Assembly (NCBI RefSeq): GCF_041915215.1
Contig: NZ_JAYSBV010000012.1
DNA: 64,000 nucleotides
Strand: one strand, 5' to 3'
Origin: Zoogloea sp021286885
GTDB taxonomy: Bacteria; Pseudomonadota; Gammaproteobacteria; Burkholderiales; Rhodocyclaceae
The position numbers and the translations under genes are program-made. Below the pieces are notes generated by a model. It was given only the letters and a program-made list of their open reading frames with translations, ran no database searches and had not been told where the DNA came from. Positions 41,723 to 50,162 of the stretch are shown one piece after another; the first letter of the stretch is position 1; each line of letters begins with the position of its first letter.

Positions 41723-42048
41723 ACAAACCCGACCCCCGCGCCGAAGCCGTCGCCCTGGCCTACACCGCCGGCCAAAGTGCGCCCACAGTAGTGGCCAAGG
41801 GGCGCGGGCTGATGGCGGGCCAGATCATCGCCCGGGCCAAGGAGGCGGGGGTGTATGTGCATGAATCCCCCGAGCTGGTGGCCCTGCTGATGCAGGTGGA
41901 TCTGGACGCCCGGATTCCCCCCGCCCTGTATGTGGCGGTGGCCGAGCTGCTGGCCTGGCTCTACCGGATCGAACAGGGCCAGAGCAGCCCGCCCCCTGAA
42001 TTCAAAACCCCGGTGCCGGAGCCCGAACCCGCCAAACCCGAGGCCTGA
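41719..42048 (+). CDS. FlhB-like cytoplasmic domain protein (FlhX type)
   Basis: The 109-residue product resembles only the C-terminal cytoplasmic domain of FlhB/YscU. It opens RAEAVALAYTAGQSAPTVVAKGRG and continues with IIARAKEAGVYVHESPELVALL, as in that domain after its NPTH cleavage site. It has no membrane segments and no NPTH. Such stand-alone copies can replace the processed FlhB fragment in some bacteria. The start overlaps the FliK-like gene by 4 bp, which fits the functional link between FliK and FlhB in switching export substrates. The Pro/Glu tail is of low complexity. Confidence 0.85.
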   Translation: MNKPDPRAEAVALAYTAGQSAPTVVAKGRGLMAGQIIARAKEAGVYVHESPELVALLMQVDLDARIPPALYVAVAELLAWLYRIEQGQSSPPPEFKTPVPEPEPAKPEA

Positions 42049-42055
42049 CCCCGCC

Positions 42056-42147
42056 CGCCGTATCAAATCACGCCGTATCAAATCACGCCGAATCAAAGCA
42101 CGCCGAATCAAAGCACGCCGAATCAAAGGCACGCCGAATCAAAGGCA
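42056..42147 (+). repeat. six tandem 15/16-bp repeats in three identical pairs
   Basis: The unit is CGCCG(A/T)ATCAAA followed by TCA, GCA or GGCA. Copies 1 and 2 (42056-42085) are identical to each other, 3 and 4 (42086-42115) are identical, and 5 and 6 (42116-42147, 16 bp each) are identical, so the array reads as three doublets. It starts just after the FlhB-like stop and runs into the hairpin at 42146. It is noncoding. Confidence 0.85.
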
Positions 42148-42185
42148 CGGGGCCCCGCCCACCCGAAGGTGAACGGGGCCCCGTG
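42146..42185. terminator. long GC-rich hairpin between converging genes
   Basis: A perfect 12-bp inverted repeat (CACGGGGCCCCG, 42146-42157, and CGGGGCCCCGTG, 42174-42185) encloses a second small stem CACC/GGTG with a CGAA tetraloop. It lies between the flagellar operon (plus) and the yggX-like gene (minus). T-runs are absent, so termination would depend on the very stable stem or on Rho. Confidence 0.6.
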
Positions 42186-42239
42186 CAGATCCGGGCACCC
42201 AAAGGCGCCCTGGATCGGATCTTCAGTTCAGATCAGGGC

Positions 42240-42512
42240 TCAGGCCTGGGGCGGCACGTAGCCGCCGATCTGGTCGGCGCCACCGGCAAAGAAGTAACGA
42301 TCCATCTGCTCGGCCAGGTACTTGCGGGCGCGGGGGTCCATCAGGTTGAGCCGGTTTTCGTTGATCAGCATGGTCTGATGCCGGATCCACTGCTGCCAGG
42401 CTTCCTTGGAAACGTTCTCGAACACCTTCTTGCCCAGCTCACCGGGCAGGGGCGGGAGATCCAGACCTTCGGCCTCGCGGCCGAGCTTCACACAATTGAC
42501 CATCCGTGCCAT
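42240..42512 (-). CDS. yggX: Fe(2+)-trafficking / oxidative damage protection protein
   Basis: The 90-residue cytoplasmic protein has the YggX features: the N-terminal MARMVNCVKLGREAEGLD with the single conserved Cys near residue 7, then GELGKKVFENVSKEAWQQW and NENRLNLMDPRARKYL. It protects Fe-S clusters from oxidative damage and is thought to handle labile iron. Length matches the family exactly (90-91). It lies downstream of argA on the same strand with a 106-bp gap. Confidence 0.97.
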   Translation of the reverse strand: MARMVNCVKLGREAEGLDLPPLPGELGKKVFENVSKEAWQQWIRHQTMLINENRLNLMDPRARKYLAEQMDRYFFAGGADQIGGYVPPQA

Positions 42513-42618
42513 GTATCACCTCTTCTAATGGAATAGCCGCCGGAAGCGGCAGGGCTTCCGAAGCGGTAGCAAGATTCTAGCCCAAAGCCGGAGCGCCCGA
42601 ACGCTCCGTAAAACCGCG

Positions 42619-43977
42619 CTAGGGCAGGGGTTTCATGAAGATCTTGGAGCGCCGGTTCACGTCGTACATTTCCCGCTTCTGGCGCGGCAGACGCTCGGGG
42701 GCGACCTCATTGAAGCCCCGTTCCCGAAACCAGTGGGCGGTGCGGGTGGTGAGCACAAAGAGCTGCTCCACCCCCATCCGGCGCGCCCGACCTTCGATCC
42801 GTTTGAGGAGCATTTCCCCCAATCCGGAGCGCCGATGTTCGGGAACCACCGCAACGCAGGCCATTTCGGCCAGGTGCTCGGCCATGAAAGGGTAAAGGGC
42901 GGCGCAGCCCACCAGCACCCCGTCGTACTCCACCACGGTGAATAATTCGATCTCGGCCTCCAGCCGCTCGCGGCTGCGCCGCACCAGGGTGCCGTCGGCC
43001 TCCATGGGGGCGATCATGGTGGCCAGGGCGCCGATATCTTCCACCGTCGCTTCCCGCAGGCGGAACAGGGGGTCGCGGGTCAGCACCGTGCCCACTCCCT
43101 GGGGGGTGAAGAATTCGAGCAGCAGCCCGCCGTCCTTGTCCCGGTCGATCAGGTGGGCGCGGCCAACGCCCTGGCGCACCGCCCGAATCGCGCAGGGCAG
43201 GTACAAGTCCAAATCTTCGGTAAGCCCCTGACCGGCCTTGAGCATGGATTCGGCGTCGTCGGCGGTGATGGCCTCGATCAGGCCCCCGTCCTCATCCAGC
43301 AAGCCGGGGGCGTCGCACAGGTAGATCAGCTTTTCGGCCTTGAGGGCCACGGCCACCGCCTCGGCCACCCGCTCCATGCTCATGTTGAAGATTTCACCCG
43401 CAGGCGAAACCCCCAGGGGCGACATCAGCACCACATTCTGCTGATCCAGATCGGCGGCGATTTCTTCGGCGATCACCCGGCGTACCGCGCCGGTATAGCC
43501 GTAATCCACCCCATCCACGATGCCCACCGGCTTGGCGGTGATGAAGTTGCCGCTGGTCACCCGCATGAAGCTGCCCGCCATGGGGGTATTGGGCAGGCCC
43601 TGGGACAGCATGGCCTCCACCTCGATGCGGGTGACGGCCATGGCGGCCTTCACGCATTCGAGGGCGGCTGCATCGGTCACGCGCAGGCCCTGGTGGAAAC
43701 GGGGCTGCAAGCCCCGGCGCGCCAGCTCCGCATCAATCTGGGGGCGGGCCCCATGCACCAGCACCAGGCGCACCCCCAGGGCGGCCAGCAGGTTGCAGTC
43801 GTAGGCCAGGGATTCGGCCAGCTTGCCGGCGGCCACCTCGCCCCCGAAGCCGAGCACGAAGGTCTTGCCCCGGAAGGCGTGGATGTAGGGAGCGGCGGCG
43901 CGCACCCAGGCGACAAAACGTTGGGACAGATCCCCCGGCGGCACCGGGGCGGCATTCACTTGTTGAACAGGGTTCAC
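42619..43977 (-). CDS. argA: N-acetylglutamate synthase
   Basis: ArgA makes N-acetylglutamate, the first step of arginine synthesis, and is usually inhibited by arginine. The 452-residue protein has an N-terminal amino-acid-kinase domain (about residues 15-290; KTFVLGFGGE, LVLVHGARPQID) and a C-terminal GNAT acetyltransferase domain (about 300-445; VAVVPEHRRSGLGEMLL is the acetyl-CoA loop). I chose the GTG at 43977, because AAGGA lies six bases upstream. The longer frame would translate a GGGTAC hexamer repeat as Arg-Thr dipeptides, which is unlikely to be real protein. Confidence 0.95.
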   Translation of the reverse strand: MNPVQQVNAAPVPPGDLSQRFVAWVRAAAPYIHAFRGKTFVLGFGGEVAAGKLAESLAYDCNLLAALGVRLVLVHGARPQIDAELARRGLQPRFHQGLRVTDAAALECVKAAMAVTRIEVEAMLSQGLPNTPMAGSFMRVTSGNFITAKPVGIVDGVDYGYTGAVRRVIAEEIAADLDQQNVVLMSPLGVSPAGEIFNMSMERVAEAVAVALKAEKLIYLCDAPGLLDEDGGLIEAITADDAESMLKAGQGLTEDLDLYLPCAIRAVRQGVGRAHLIDRDKDGGLLLEFFTPQGVGTVLTRDPLFRLREATVEDIGALATMIAPMEADGTLVRRSRERLEAEIELFTVVEYDGVLVGCAALYPFMAEHLAEMACVAVVPEHRRSGLGEMLLKRIEGRARRMGVEQLFVLTTRTAHWFRERGFNEVAPERLPRQKREMYDVNRRSKIFMKPLP

Positions 43978-43997
43978 GGCATTCCTTCGGCAGATCC

Positions 43998-44015
43998 GGG
44001 TACGGGTACGGGTAC
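43998..44015. repeat. three tandem GGGTAC hexamers upstream of argA
   Basis: Three exact copies of GGGTAC (GTACCC on the argA strand) lie 21 bp upstream of the argA start, in its leader or promoter region. Confidence 0.8.
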
Positions 44016-44128
44016 GCACACCGGATCATCATCGTTGCGCAGCATGACGGGACGACGGGGCGCCGCCATGCATCATCGGGTCAAAGACATGGAGATAAAG
44101 CGACAGACTTCCCGGGCCAGGCCCGGAT

Positions 44129-45616
44129 TCATCGTCGCAAGGCCTGCTCCAACCGTTCGACCAGGGTCGTCATCACCTTGATGCGCGCGTAGTACTTGTT
44201 GTCGGCCTCCACCAGGGTCCAGGGGGCGTTCTCGGTGCTGGTGCGATCCATCATGTCGCACACGGCCTGCTCGTAGGCGGGCCATTTTTCCCGGTTGCGC
44301 CAGTCTTCGGCGGTGATCTTGTAGCGCTTGAAGGCGGCTTCTTCCCGGGCCTTGAAGCGGGCGAGCTGCTCGTCAGCGCTGATCGAGAGCCAGAACTTGA
44401 GCACCAGCCCGCCAGCAGCCACGATCTGATCCTCAAAATCGTTGATCTCAGCATAGGCCCGCATCCAGTCGGCTTCCGAGCAGAAGCCTTCCACCCGCTC
44501 CACCAGCACCCGGCCATACCAGGAGCGATCAAAAATCGCCACCTTGCCCCGGCGCGGCACCTTGCGCCAGAAGCGCCACAGATAGGGCTGGGCACGCTCC
44601 TCCTCGGTGGGCGCGGCGATGGGCATCACATGGTACTGGCGCGCATCCAGGGCCTGGGTCACGCGCCGGATGGTACCGCCCTTGCCTGCAGCATCCATGC
44701 CTTCGAACACCAGCACCAGGCTGCGCTTGGCAAATTCGGGGCTGCGCACCGCCAGGGCGAGGCGTCCCTGGAGCTTTTCCAGCTGGCGCTCGTAGTCTTT
44801 TTTGTCCAGGGGGCGGTTGAGCACCAGCGCATTCAGCAGATTGCGTCCGTCGGCGCTCGGGGCCAGGGGCGCGGCGCTCTGGCGCGGCAGAAAGCCCTTG
44901 CGCTGCTGCTCCAGGCGGCCGTGCAAGGCATCCACCACGGTGCGCGCCACCTGCACCGCCCGGTAACGGGGGTCGGAACCATCCACGATCACCCAGGGGG
45001 CGTGGCCGGTGCTGGTGCGGCGCAGCACATGCTCGGCCACTTTCCGGTAGCGGTCGTAGTTGTGATAGTAGGCCCAGTCTTCGTCCCCCACCCGCCAGCG
45101 GGTGTCCGGGTCGGCCTCCAGGGCCTTGAGGCGCTGCTTCTGGCCATCCCGGGAGAGGTGGAACCACAGCTTGATGAGCACCACTCCTTCGGCGGCCAGC
45201 ATGGCTTCGAAGCGATTGAACTCGGACAGGCGCTGATCCAGCCCGTCCTTGCGCAGCCGCCCTTCGGCCCGCTCGGCGAGGGGGTCGGAATACCAGTTGC
45301 CAAAAAATACCCCGATCTTGCCCCGGGGCGGCAGGGCGTGCCAGAAACGCCACAACAGGGGGCGGGCGCGGGCCTCGTCGGTGGCGCGGTCGAAGGCATG
45401 GACGTCGATATGGCGCGGGTCCATCCACTCGTTGAGCAGATTGACGGTTTCACCCCGCCCGGCGCCGTCGATGCCGTTGATGAGGATCACCGCCGCAAAG
45501 GCACGGTTTTCCAGCAGCTCAAACTGGGCCTCCAGCAGGGCGGTGCGCAGGCCCGGCACCAGGGCTTCGTACTCGGCCTTGGCCAGCTTGTGGCCCAGCT
45601 CGGCAGATTCAAACAT
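44129..45616 (-). CDS. pap: polyphosphate:AMP phosphotransferase
   Basis: This enzyme makes ADP from AMP using polyphosphate. The 495-residue protein consists of two fused PPK2 domains, as in the class II enzymes. Domain 1 has the P-loop ILINGIDGAGRGETVN (Arg in place of the usual Lys), and domain 2 has LVFEGMDAAGKGGTIRR with a full Walker A and lid residues AIAAPTEEE. In known Pap proteins the C-terminal domain is catalytic, which agrees. The start (MFESAELG) has GGGGAT upstream and overlaps the rsmE stop by 8 bases, so the two are coupled. Confidence 0.92.
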   Translation of the reverse strand: MFESAELGHKLAKAEYEALVPGLRTALLEAQFELLENRAFAAVILINGIDGAGRGETVNLLNEWMDPRHIDVHAFDRATDEARARPLLWRFWHALPPRGKIGVFFGNWYSDPLAERAEGRLRKDGLDQRLSEFNRFEAMLAAEGVVLIKLWFHLSRDGQKQRLKALEADPDTRWRVGDEDWAYYHNYDRYRKVAEHVLRRTSTGHAPWVIVDGSDPRYRAVQVARTVVDALHGRLEQQRKGFLPRQSAAPLAPSADGRNLLNALVLNRPLDKKDYERQLEKLQGRLALAVRSPEFAKRSLVLVFEGMDAAGKGGTIRRVTQALDARQYHVMPIAAPTEEERAQPYLWRFWRKVPRRGKVAIFDRSWYGRVLVERVEGFCSEADWMRAYAEINDFEDQIVAAGGLVLKFWLSISADEQLARFKAREEAAFKRYKITAEDWRNREKWPAYEQAVCDMMDRTSTENAPWTLVEADNKYYARIKVMTTLVERLEQALRR

Positions 45617-46361
45617 CGGCATCCCCCGCAATCCCGGCGTAATCGCCCCACAGGGTTTGCAGGGCCGCCATGGCGGCCAGCCCGGCAGTTTCGGTACGGA
45701 ACACCCGGGGGCCCAGGGCCAGGGGCTCGCAGCCGGCCCGCTCGGCCAAGGCGAGCTCGGCGGGCGACCAGCCCCCTTCGGGCCCGATCAGGATTTCGAC
45801 AGGGCCAGCGGGCGCCTGCTTGCGGGCCAGGGCCCCAGCAGCCCCCGGCGCCAGGATGAAGCGCTTGCCCCGAGCCGGCTGGGCCAGATAGGCGGCCAGG
45901 CTGAGAATCTCGGCCACCTGGGGCACCCGGTTGCGCCCGCTTTGCTCGCAGGCCGATACGACCACCTGCTGCCAGTGGGCCACCCGCTTGGCCGCCCGGT
46001 CGCCGGAGAGGCGCAGCACCGAGCGCTCGGCGGCCACCGGCTGCACACCAGCGGCGCCCAGCTCAACGGCCTTCTGGATCACCCAGTCCATTTTGTCGCC
46101 ACTGGCGAGGGCCTGCACCAGATGGATCTGGAGGGGAGATTCCCGCTCCACCGGCAGACGCGGGCCGAGCCGGGCCACAGGCTGCTTGCCCAGGCTTTGC
46201 AAGGTGGCGGCACATTCGCCGCCCTGGCCATCAAACAACACCACCTCATCCCCCACGCGCAGGCGCAGTACGCGCTCCGCATGGTGGGCCACCGCGTCGG
46301 GGAGAGGCATTTCAGAGTCGGGCACCAGGCCCTCGGGGCAGAAGAAGCGTGGATTCATCAT
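45609..46361 (-). CDS. rsmE: 16S rRNA m3U1498 methyltransferase
   Basis: RsmE methylates U1498 of 16S rRNA using SAM. The 250-residue protein has the N-terminal PUA-like part (RFFCPEGLV) and a C-terminal SPOUT knot with ILIGPEGGWSPAELALA and the final LGPRVFRTETAGLAA, both diagnostic. Two adjacent ATG codons (46361 and 46358) can start it. It is divergent from the inositol monophosphatase-like gene, with a 111-bp gap that must hold both promoters. Confidence 0.96.
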   Translation of the reverse strand: MMNPRFFCPEGLVPDSEMPLPDAVAHHAERVLRLRVGDEVVLFDGQGGECAATLQSLGKQPVARLGPRLPVERESPLQIHLVQALASGDKMDWVIQKAVELGAAGVQPVAAERSVLRLSGDRAAKRVAHWQQVVVSACEQSGRNRVPQVAEILSLAAYLAQPARGKRFILAPGAAGALARKQAPAGPVEILIGPEGGWSPAELALAERAGCEPLALGPRVFRTETAGLAAMAALQTLWGDYAGIAGDADV

Positions 46362-46472
46362 GCTATTATCCGCAAAACCACGCCTCGAACGGGATCGAAA
46401 CTTGAATCCTGCCCTCGGTTTTTCATTTCCACCCGCCAGCGGCCTGCGCCGTTGCCTGCTTCCTGCACATCC

Positions 46473-47294
46473 ATGGCTCACGAACTGAACACCAGCGCCC
46501 AGCGCCTCACCTGCGCCCGCGCCCTGGCCGACCTGGTCCGGGACATGGCCCGGGACACCATCCTGCCCCTCTACCAGAAGGCCGTGCGCGAACAGAAGGC
46601 CGACGGGACCCTGCTCACCCAGGCTGATCTGGCGTCCCAGGCGGCCCTGGAAATCCGGCTGCCCACCCTGCTCCCGGCCCCCGTGCTGGGCGAAGAGATG
46701 ACCCCGGAGGCCCAGGGCCAGGTCTGGCAGGAAGGGCAAGAGGGCCTGTGGGTGATCGATCCCATCGACGGCACCACCAACTTCGCCAACGGCATCCCCT
46801 TCTTCGGGGTGGCGGTGGCCTATCTGGTCAAGCACAAGACCCAGCTCGGCGTGGTGTACAACCCGGTGACCGACGAGGCCTTCTACGCCGCCCGGGGCGC
46901 CGGGGCCTGGCTCAACGCGGTGCCCCTGCCCCTGCGCAGCCCCGCCACCCAGCTCAAGGATGCCGTCGCGGGCGTGGACTTCAAGCGCATCAGCCACCAT
47001 CTGGGCGATGAACTGGCGGTGCGCCCGCCGTATTACTCCCAACGCAACTTTGGCTCCAGCGCGCTGGAGTGGTGCTACGTGGCGGCGGGCCGGCTGGACG
47101 TATACATCCACGGCGGCCAGATGTTGTGGGACTACGCCGCCGGGCGCCTGATCCTCGAAGAGGCGGGCGGCAGCTACAGCACCCTGGGGGGCACGCCCCT
47201 CACCGCCGGGCCGGCCATCAAGCGCTCGGTGATCGCCGCCGCCAGCCCATCCCTGTTCGAGCAGTGGCGCACCTGGCTGCACGTCCACGCCTGA
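46473..47294 (+). CDS. inositol monophosphatase-family phosphatase
   Basis: The 273-residue protein has the metal-binding motifs of the Li-sensitive phosphatase family: Glu in LGEEM, DPIDGTTNFANG, and the late LWDYAAGRLILEEAGG. Substrates in this family include inositol monophosphate, histidinol phosphate, PAP and sugar phosphates, and I cannot choose between them. It is probably not SuhB proper, as the start and the C-terminus are shorter. The upstream in-frame extension overlaps rsmE on the other strand and is rejected. A strong hairpin follows. Confidence 0.9.
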   Translation: MAHELNTSAQRLTCARALADLVRDMARDTILPLYQKAVREQKADGTLLTQADLASQAALEIRLPTLLPAPVLGEEMTPEAQGQVWQEGQEGLWVIDPIDGTTNFANGIPFFGVAVAYLVKHKTQLGVVYNPVTDEAFYAARGAGAWLNAVPLPLRSPATQLKDAVAGVDFKRISHHLGDELAVRPPYYSQRNFGSSALEWCYVAAGRLDVYIHGGQMLWDYAAGRLILEEAGGSYSTLGGTPLTAGPAIKRSVIAAASPSLFEQWRTWLHVHA

Positions 47295-47326
47295 CCCGCC
47301 GGCCCCCGCGTCCGTCCTTCATTTCA

Positions 47327-47364
47327 AGGCCCACCTGCCACAAATTTGTGGGGTGGGCCTGTTT
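47327..47364 (+). terminator. double-palindrome hairpin after the phosphatase gene
   Basis: AGGCCCACC (47327-47335) pairs with GGTGGGCCT (47352-47360), and the space between holds another perfect palindrome, CCACAAATTTGTGG. The result is a long stem ending in GTTTATT. It lies 32 bp after the phosphatase stop and is a likely terminator. Confidence 0.65.
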
Positions 47365-47474
47365 ATTGCTCGGAAATCTGCAAAAATCAGTGCTGTAACG
47401 TGCGTTCCGAGTGCTTTTGGGCCAGGCCATGGGGCCGTGCCCTGCTCCAAAACTACTCACTTTCGGGAATCATC

Positions 47475-48350
47475 ATGTCCATGAAACACCCCATCATCGT
47501 GGTGACAGGCTCCTCAGGGGCCGGCACCACCACGGTGAAGCACACCTTTGAAGGGATCTTCTGGCGCGAGAAGGTGAATGCGGCGGTCATCGAGGGGGAC
47601 AGCTTTCACCGCTACACCCGCGACGAGATCCGGGATCTGATCGTGGACGCCGAAAGCCGTGGGGAGCGGGGCATCAGCCATTTCGGCCCCGAAGCCAACC
47701 TGCTCGAAGAGCTGGAGCAGCTGTTCCGCTCCTACGGGGAAACCGGCACCGGGCGGCGGCGCCATTACGTGCACACCCCCGAAGAATCCCTTCGGCTGAA
47801 TGTTCCGATGGGCAACTTCGGCCCCTGGGAAAACCTGCCCGAAGACACCGACTGTCTGTTCTACGAGGGCCTGCACGGGGCCGTCATCACCGACAAGACC
47901 AACACCTGTCGCCACGCCGATCTACTGATCGGCGTCGTTCCAATCATCAACCTGGAGTGGATACAAAAGATCCACCGGGACACCAAAACCCGGGGCTATT
48001 CGCTTGAGGCGGTGCAGGAAACCATCCTGCGCCGGATGCACGACTACGTGCATTACATCGTCCCCCAGTTCTCCCACACCCACATCAACTTCCAGCGGGT
48101 GCCGATGGTGGACACCTCCAACCCCTTCATCGCCCGGGACATCCCGTCCCAGGATGAATCCATGGTGATCATCCGCTTCCGCGACCCCCGGGGCGTGGAT
48201 TTTCCCTACCTGCTGCGCATGATCCACGACAGCTTCATGTCCCGCGCCAACACCATCGTGGTGCCGGGCGGCAAGCTGGATCTGGCAATGCAGCTGATCC
48301 TGACGCCCCTCATCTGGAAGCTGATGGAACGCCGCCGCCAGTGGGTGTGA
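47475..48350 (+). CDS. prk: phosphoribulokinase, class I (proteobacterial)
   Basis: PRK makes ribulose 1,5-bisphosphate from ribulose 5-phosphate and ATP. The 291-residue protein has a P-loop IVVTGSSGAGTTTVK near the N-terminus, and EGDSFHRYTRDE and HFGPEANLLEEL as in octameric class I enzymes. The ATG at 47475 gives the standard 290-residue length. No Rubisco genes occur in the window, but tkt, gap and pgk begin 3.4 kb downstream. It may serve a Calvin cycle with Rubisco elsewhere, or be one of the PRKs retained in heterotrophs. Confidence 0.92.
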   Translation: MSMKHPIIVVTGSSGAGTTTVKHTFEGIFWREKVNAAVIEGDSFHRYTRDEIRDLIVDAESRGERGISHFGPEANLLEELEQLFRSYGETGTGRRRHYVHTPEESLRLNVPMGNFGPWENLPEDTDCLFYEGLHGAVITDKTNTCRHADLLIGVVPIINLEWIQKIHRDTKTRGYSLEAVQETILRRMHDYVHYIVPQFSHTHINFQRVPMVDTSNPFIARDIPSQDESMVIIRFRDPRGVDFPYLLRMIHDSFMSRANTIVVPGGKLDLAMQLILTPLIWKLMERRRQWV

Positions 48351-48356
48351 GGGTGA

Positions 48357-48371
48357 CGCCTGGGCCAGGCG
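48357..48371. terminator. short palindrome between converging prk and MORN gene
   Basis: CGCCTGG (48357-48363) and CCAGGCG (48365-48371) form a tight inverted repeat in the 45-bp gap between the two stops. There is no T-run; it is a weak candidate only. Confidence 0.3.
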
Positions 48372-48395
48372 CCCCCCGCCGGGCCTCAACTGGCT

Positions 48396-50162
48396 TCAGC
48401 GGGCGCTGATGACCCGGCCACTCTCGGTACGCTGGTCGTCCCGGAACTCGCCTTCCCAGCCATCCCCACCGGGCCAGGTGATGCGCCCCTGGCCGTGCTT
48501 GCGCCCCATCACCCATTCACCTTCGTACAGGTTGCCGTTTTTCCAGAGATAGTTGCCCCGACCGTGGAAGACGCCGCGCACGAAGTCGCCGGTGTAGCGG
48601 TCGCCGCTGGCAAACACCATCACCCCTCGCCCGTGGGGCTGGCCATCCTGCACCGCACCTTCGTAGCGGTTCCCCCCCGGGAACTGGATGGTGCCCTGGC
48701 CCAGGGCTCGACCTTCCTGCCAGTCGCCTTCGTACCACTGGCCCGTGGTCCAGTTGAAGCGCCCGCGCCCTTGGCGCACCCCGTTCACCAAAGTCCCCTG
48801 AAAGCTTTCTCCGTTGGCCCACTCCACCCGCCCGGTGCCACTCACGATGCCACTCACCGGATCGGGGGTAAAGCGCCCGGTATAAGTGGTATCACCCGCC
48901 ACCAGCACACCTTCGGCGGGTGCCTGCGGGGCGGTGGGTGCCACCAACGCAGCACTGCTGGCCGGCGCCTGGGCTCCGCTCCGAGCGGGAGCTGCCGCCG
49001 GGGTCGTTGCAGCCGGCGCTGCACCTGCTACGGCGCTTGATGTAGCACTTGATGTGGTGCTTGCAGGAGCGGCTTGCGCGGCGGTATGTGTGGCCACAGG
49101 CGCTGCAGCTGCCGGCACCGGCCCGGCCTTGCGGCTGGCGTACTGGCTCATGGCCTGGGGTGGCAAGGGTGCACCCCGCTCCCGGGCCAGGGCGTCTGCG
49201 TTATTGCGGGCCTGGCTCTGGGGCGTACCCCGGCACTGGCTGGCAGCCTCGCGCCAGGCCACTTCAGCCCGGATCGAGAGCCCGTCCCGTTCGCTGGCGG
49301 GGGCCGTGACTGCCCCTTTGTAGCGCTGGCTCAGGTCGGTGGCTGCCTCCCACAGGGGGCCGCAGAATTCAGCGTTGTGGGCGTCCACCTGGGTCTGTTC
49401 GGCCTTGCGTTGGGCCTGTTGCTGGCGGGGGCCAGTGCATTTGTCGGCGGCCCCTTCCCAACCCAGCACCGCCTTCCCATACAGGGCCGATGCGTCTTCC
49501 CAGCGCTTTTCGCGCCAGGCACTACGGGCGTAATCCACCAGCGCCCCGGCACTCTTCCAGGCGGCGTCACACGCGGGGCCTGCACTCAACAGCTCGGCAT
49601 TGGCGGCCCGCTGGCGAATGGTGGCGGCCAGATTGCGTTCGGCCTTCTCCCGATTGGGGGGCAGGCACAGACTGGAAGCCTCCCGCCACAGGGTTTCCAC
49701 CTCGGCAAACAGGCGCTCCAGGGCGGCCGGTTCGGCCTGCTCGGCCCGGGCTGCAGCCACCCGCACCTCCAGCTCCAGGGCTTTGTCGAGGCGGGGTTGG
49801 CATTCGGTCTGGTGGGTGACCTGGGCTTCGGCCTGACGCAGCGCCTGCAGCACCTGTTCACCCTGGCGCTGGGCCTGGGGCGCTTGGGCGGCGCATTCGG
49901 CCCCCACCCGGCCAAACTGGCGGGAGGCTTCCCGCAGCAGGGGCAAGGCATCTTTCCAGCGCCGGACGGCGAGGAGTTCGCGCCCCCGTTCGCCCCCCGC
50001 CTCGGCCTCCTGGAGCAGTACCGGACAATCGGCCCCCGCACCGCCCGAAGACTCGGGGAGCAGCGCATCCCCCTGGGCCGCCACCGGCAGGGCGCAGCCC
50101 AGCAGCAGGGCGGAAAAACAGGCATCAAGCCGGAACATGGGCATCTTGGGTCGCATCATCAT
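48396..50162 (-). CDS. MORN-repeat exported protein
   Basis: The 588-residue protein has a signal peptide (about residues 1-30, ending ALPVAAQ), a long helical region rich in Ala, Glu and Gln with regularly placed Cys (about 30-320), an Ala/Pro/Thr linker (about 330-420), and about six C-terminal MORN repeats (GRFNWTTGQWYEGDW, GRGNYLWKNGNLYEGEW and similar). MORN repeats often bind membranes or act as structural strips. Start codon choice is uncertain because several ATG are adjacent. The stop of the upstream lipoprotein gene and this start share bases (TGATG), so the two proteins are made together. Confidence 0.8.
   Translation of the reverse strand: MMMRPKMPMFRLDACFSALLLGCALPVAAQGDALLPESSGGAGADCPVLLQEAEAGGERGRELLAVRRWKDALPLLREASRQFGRVGAECAAQAPQAQRQGEQVLQALRQAEAQVTHQTECQPRLDKALELEVRVAAARAEQAEPAALERLFAEVETLWREASSLCLPPNREKAERNLAATIRQRAANAELLSAGPACDAAWKSAGALVDYARSAWREKRWEDASALYGKAVLGWEGAADKCTGPRQQQAQRKAEQTQVDAHNAEFCGPLWEAATDLSQRYKGAVTAPASERDGLSIRAEVAWREAASQCRGTPQSQARNNADALARERGAPLPPQAMSQYASRKAGPVPAAAAPVATHTAAQAAPASTTSSATSSAVAGAAPAATTPAAAPARSGAQAPASSAALVAPTAPQAPAEGVLVAGDTTYTGRFTPDPVSGIVSGTGRVEWANGESFQGTLVNGVRQGRGRFNWTTGQWYEGDWQEGRALGQGTIQFPGGNRYEGAVQDGQPHGRGVMVFASGDRYTGDFVRGVFHGRGNYLWKNGNLYEGEWVMGRKHGQGRITWPGGDGWEGEFRDDQRTESGRVISAR

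Noticed and set aside
42056..42147. A CRISPR array
   Set aside because: Repeats are directly adjacent with no spacers, and no cas genes are present.
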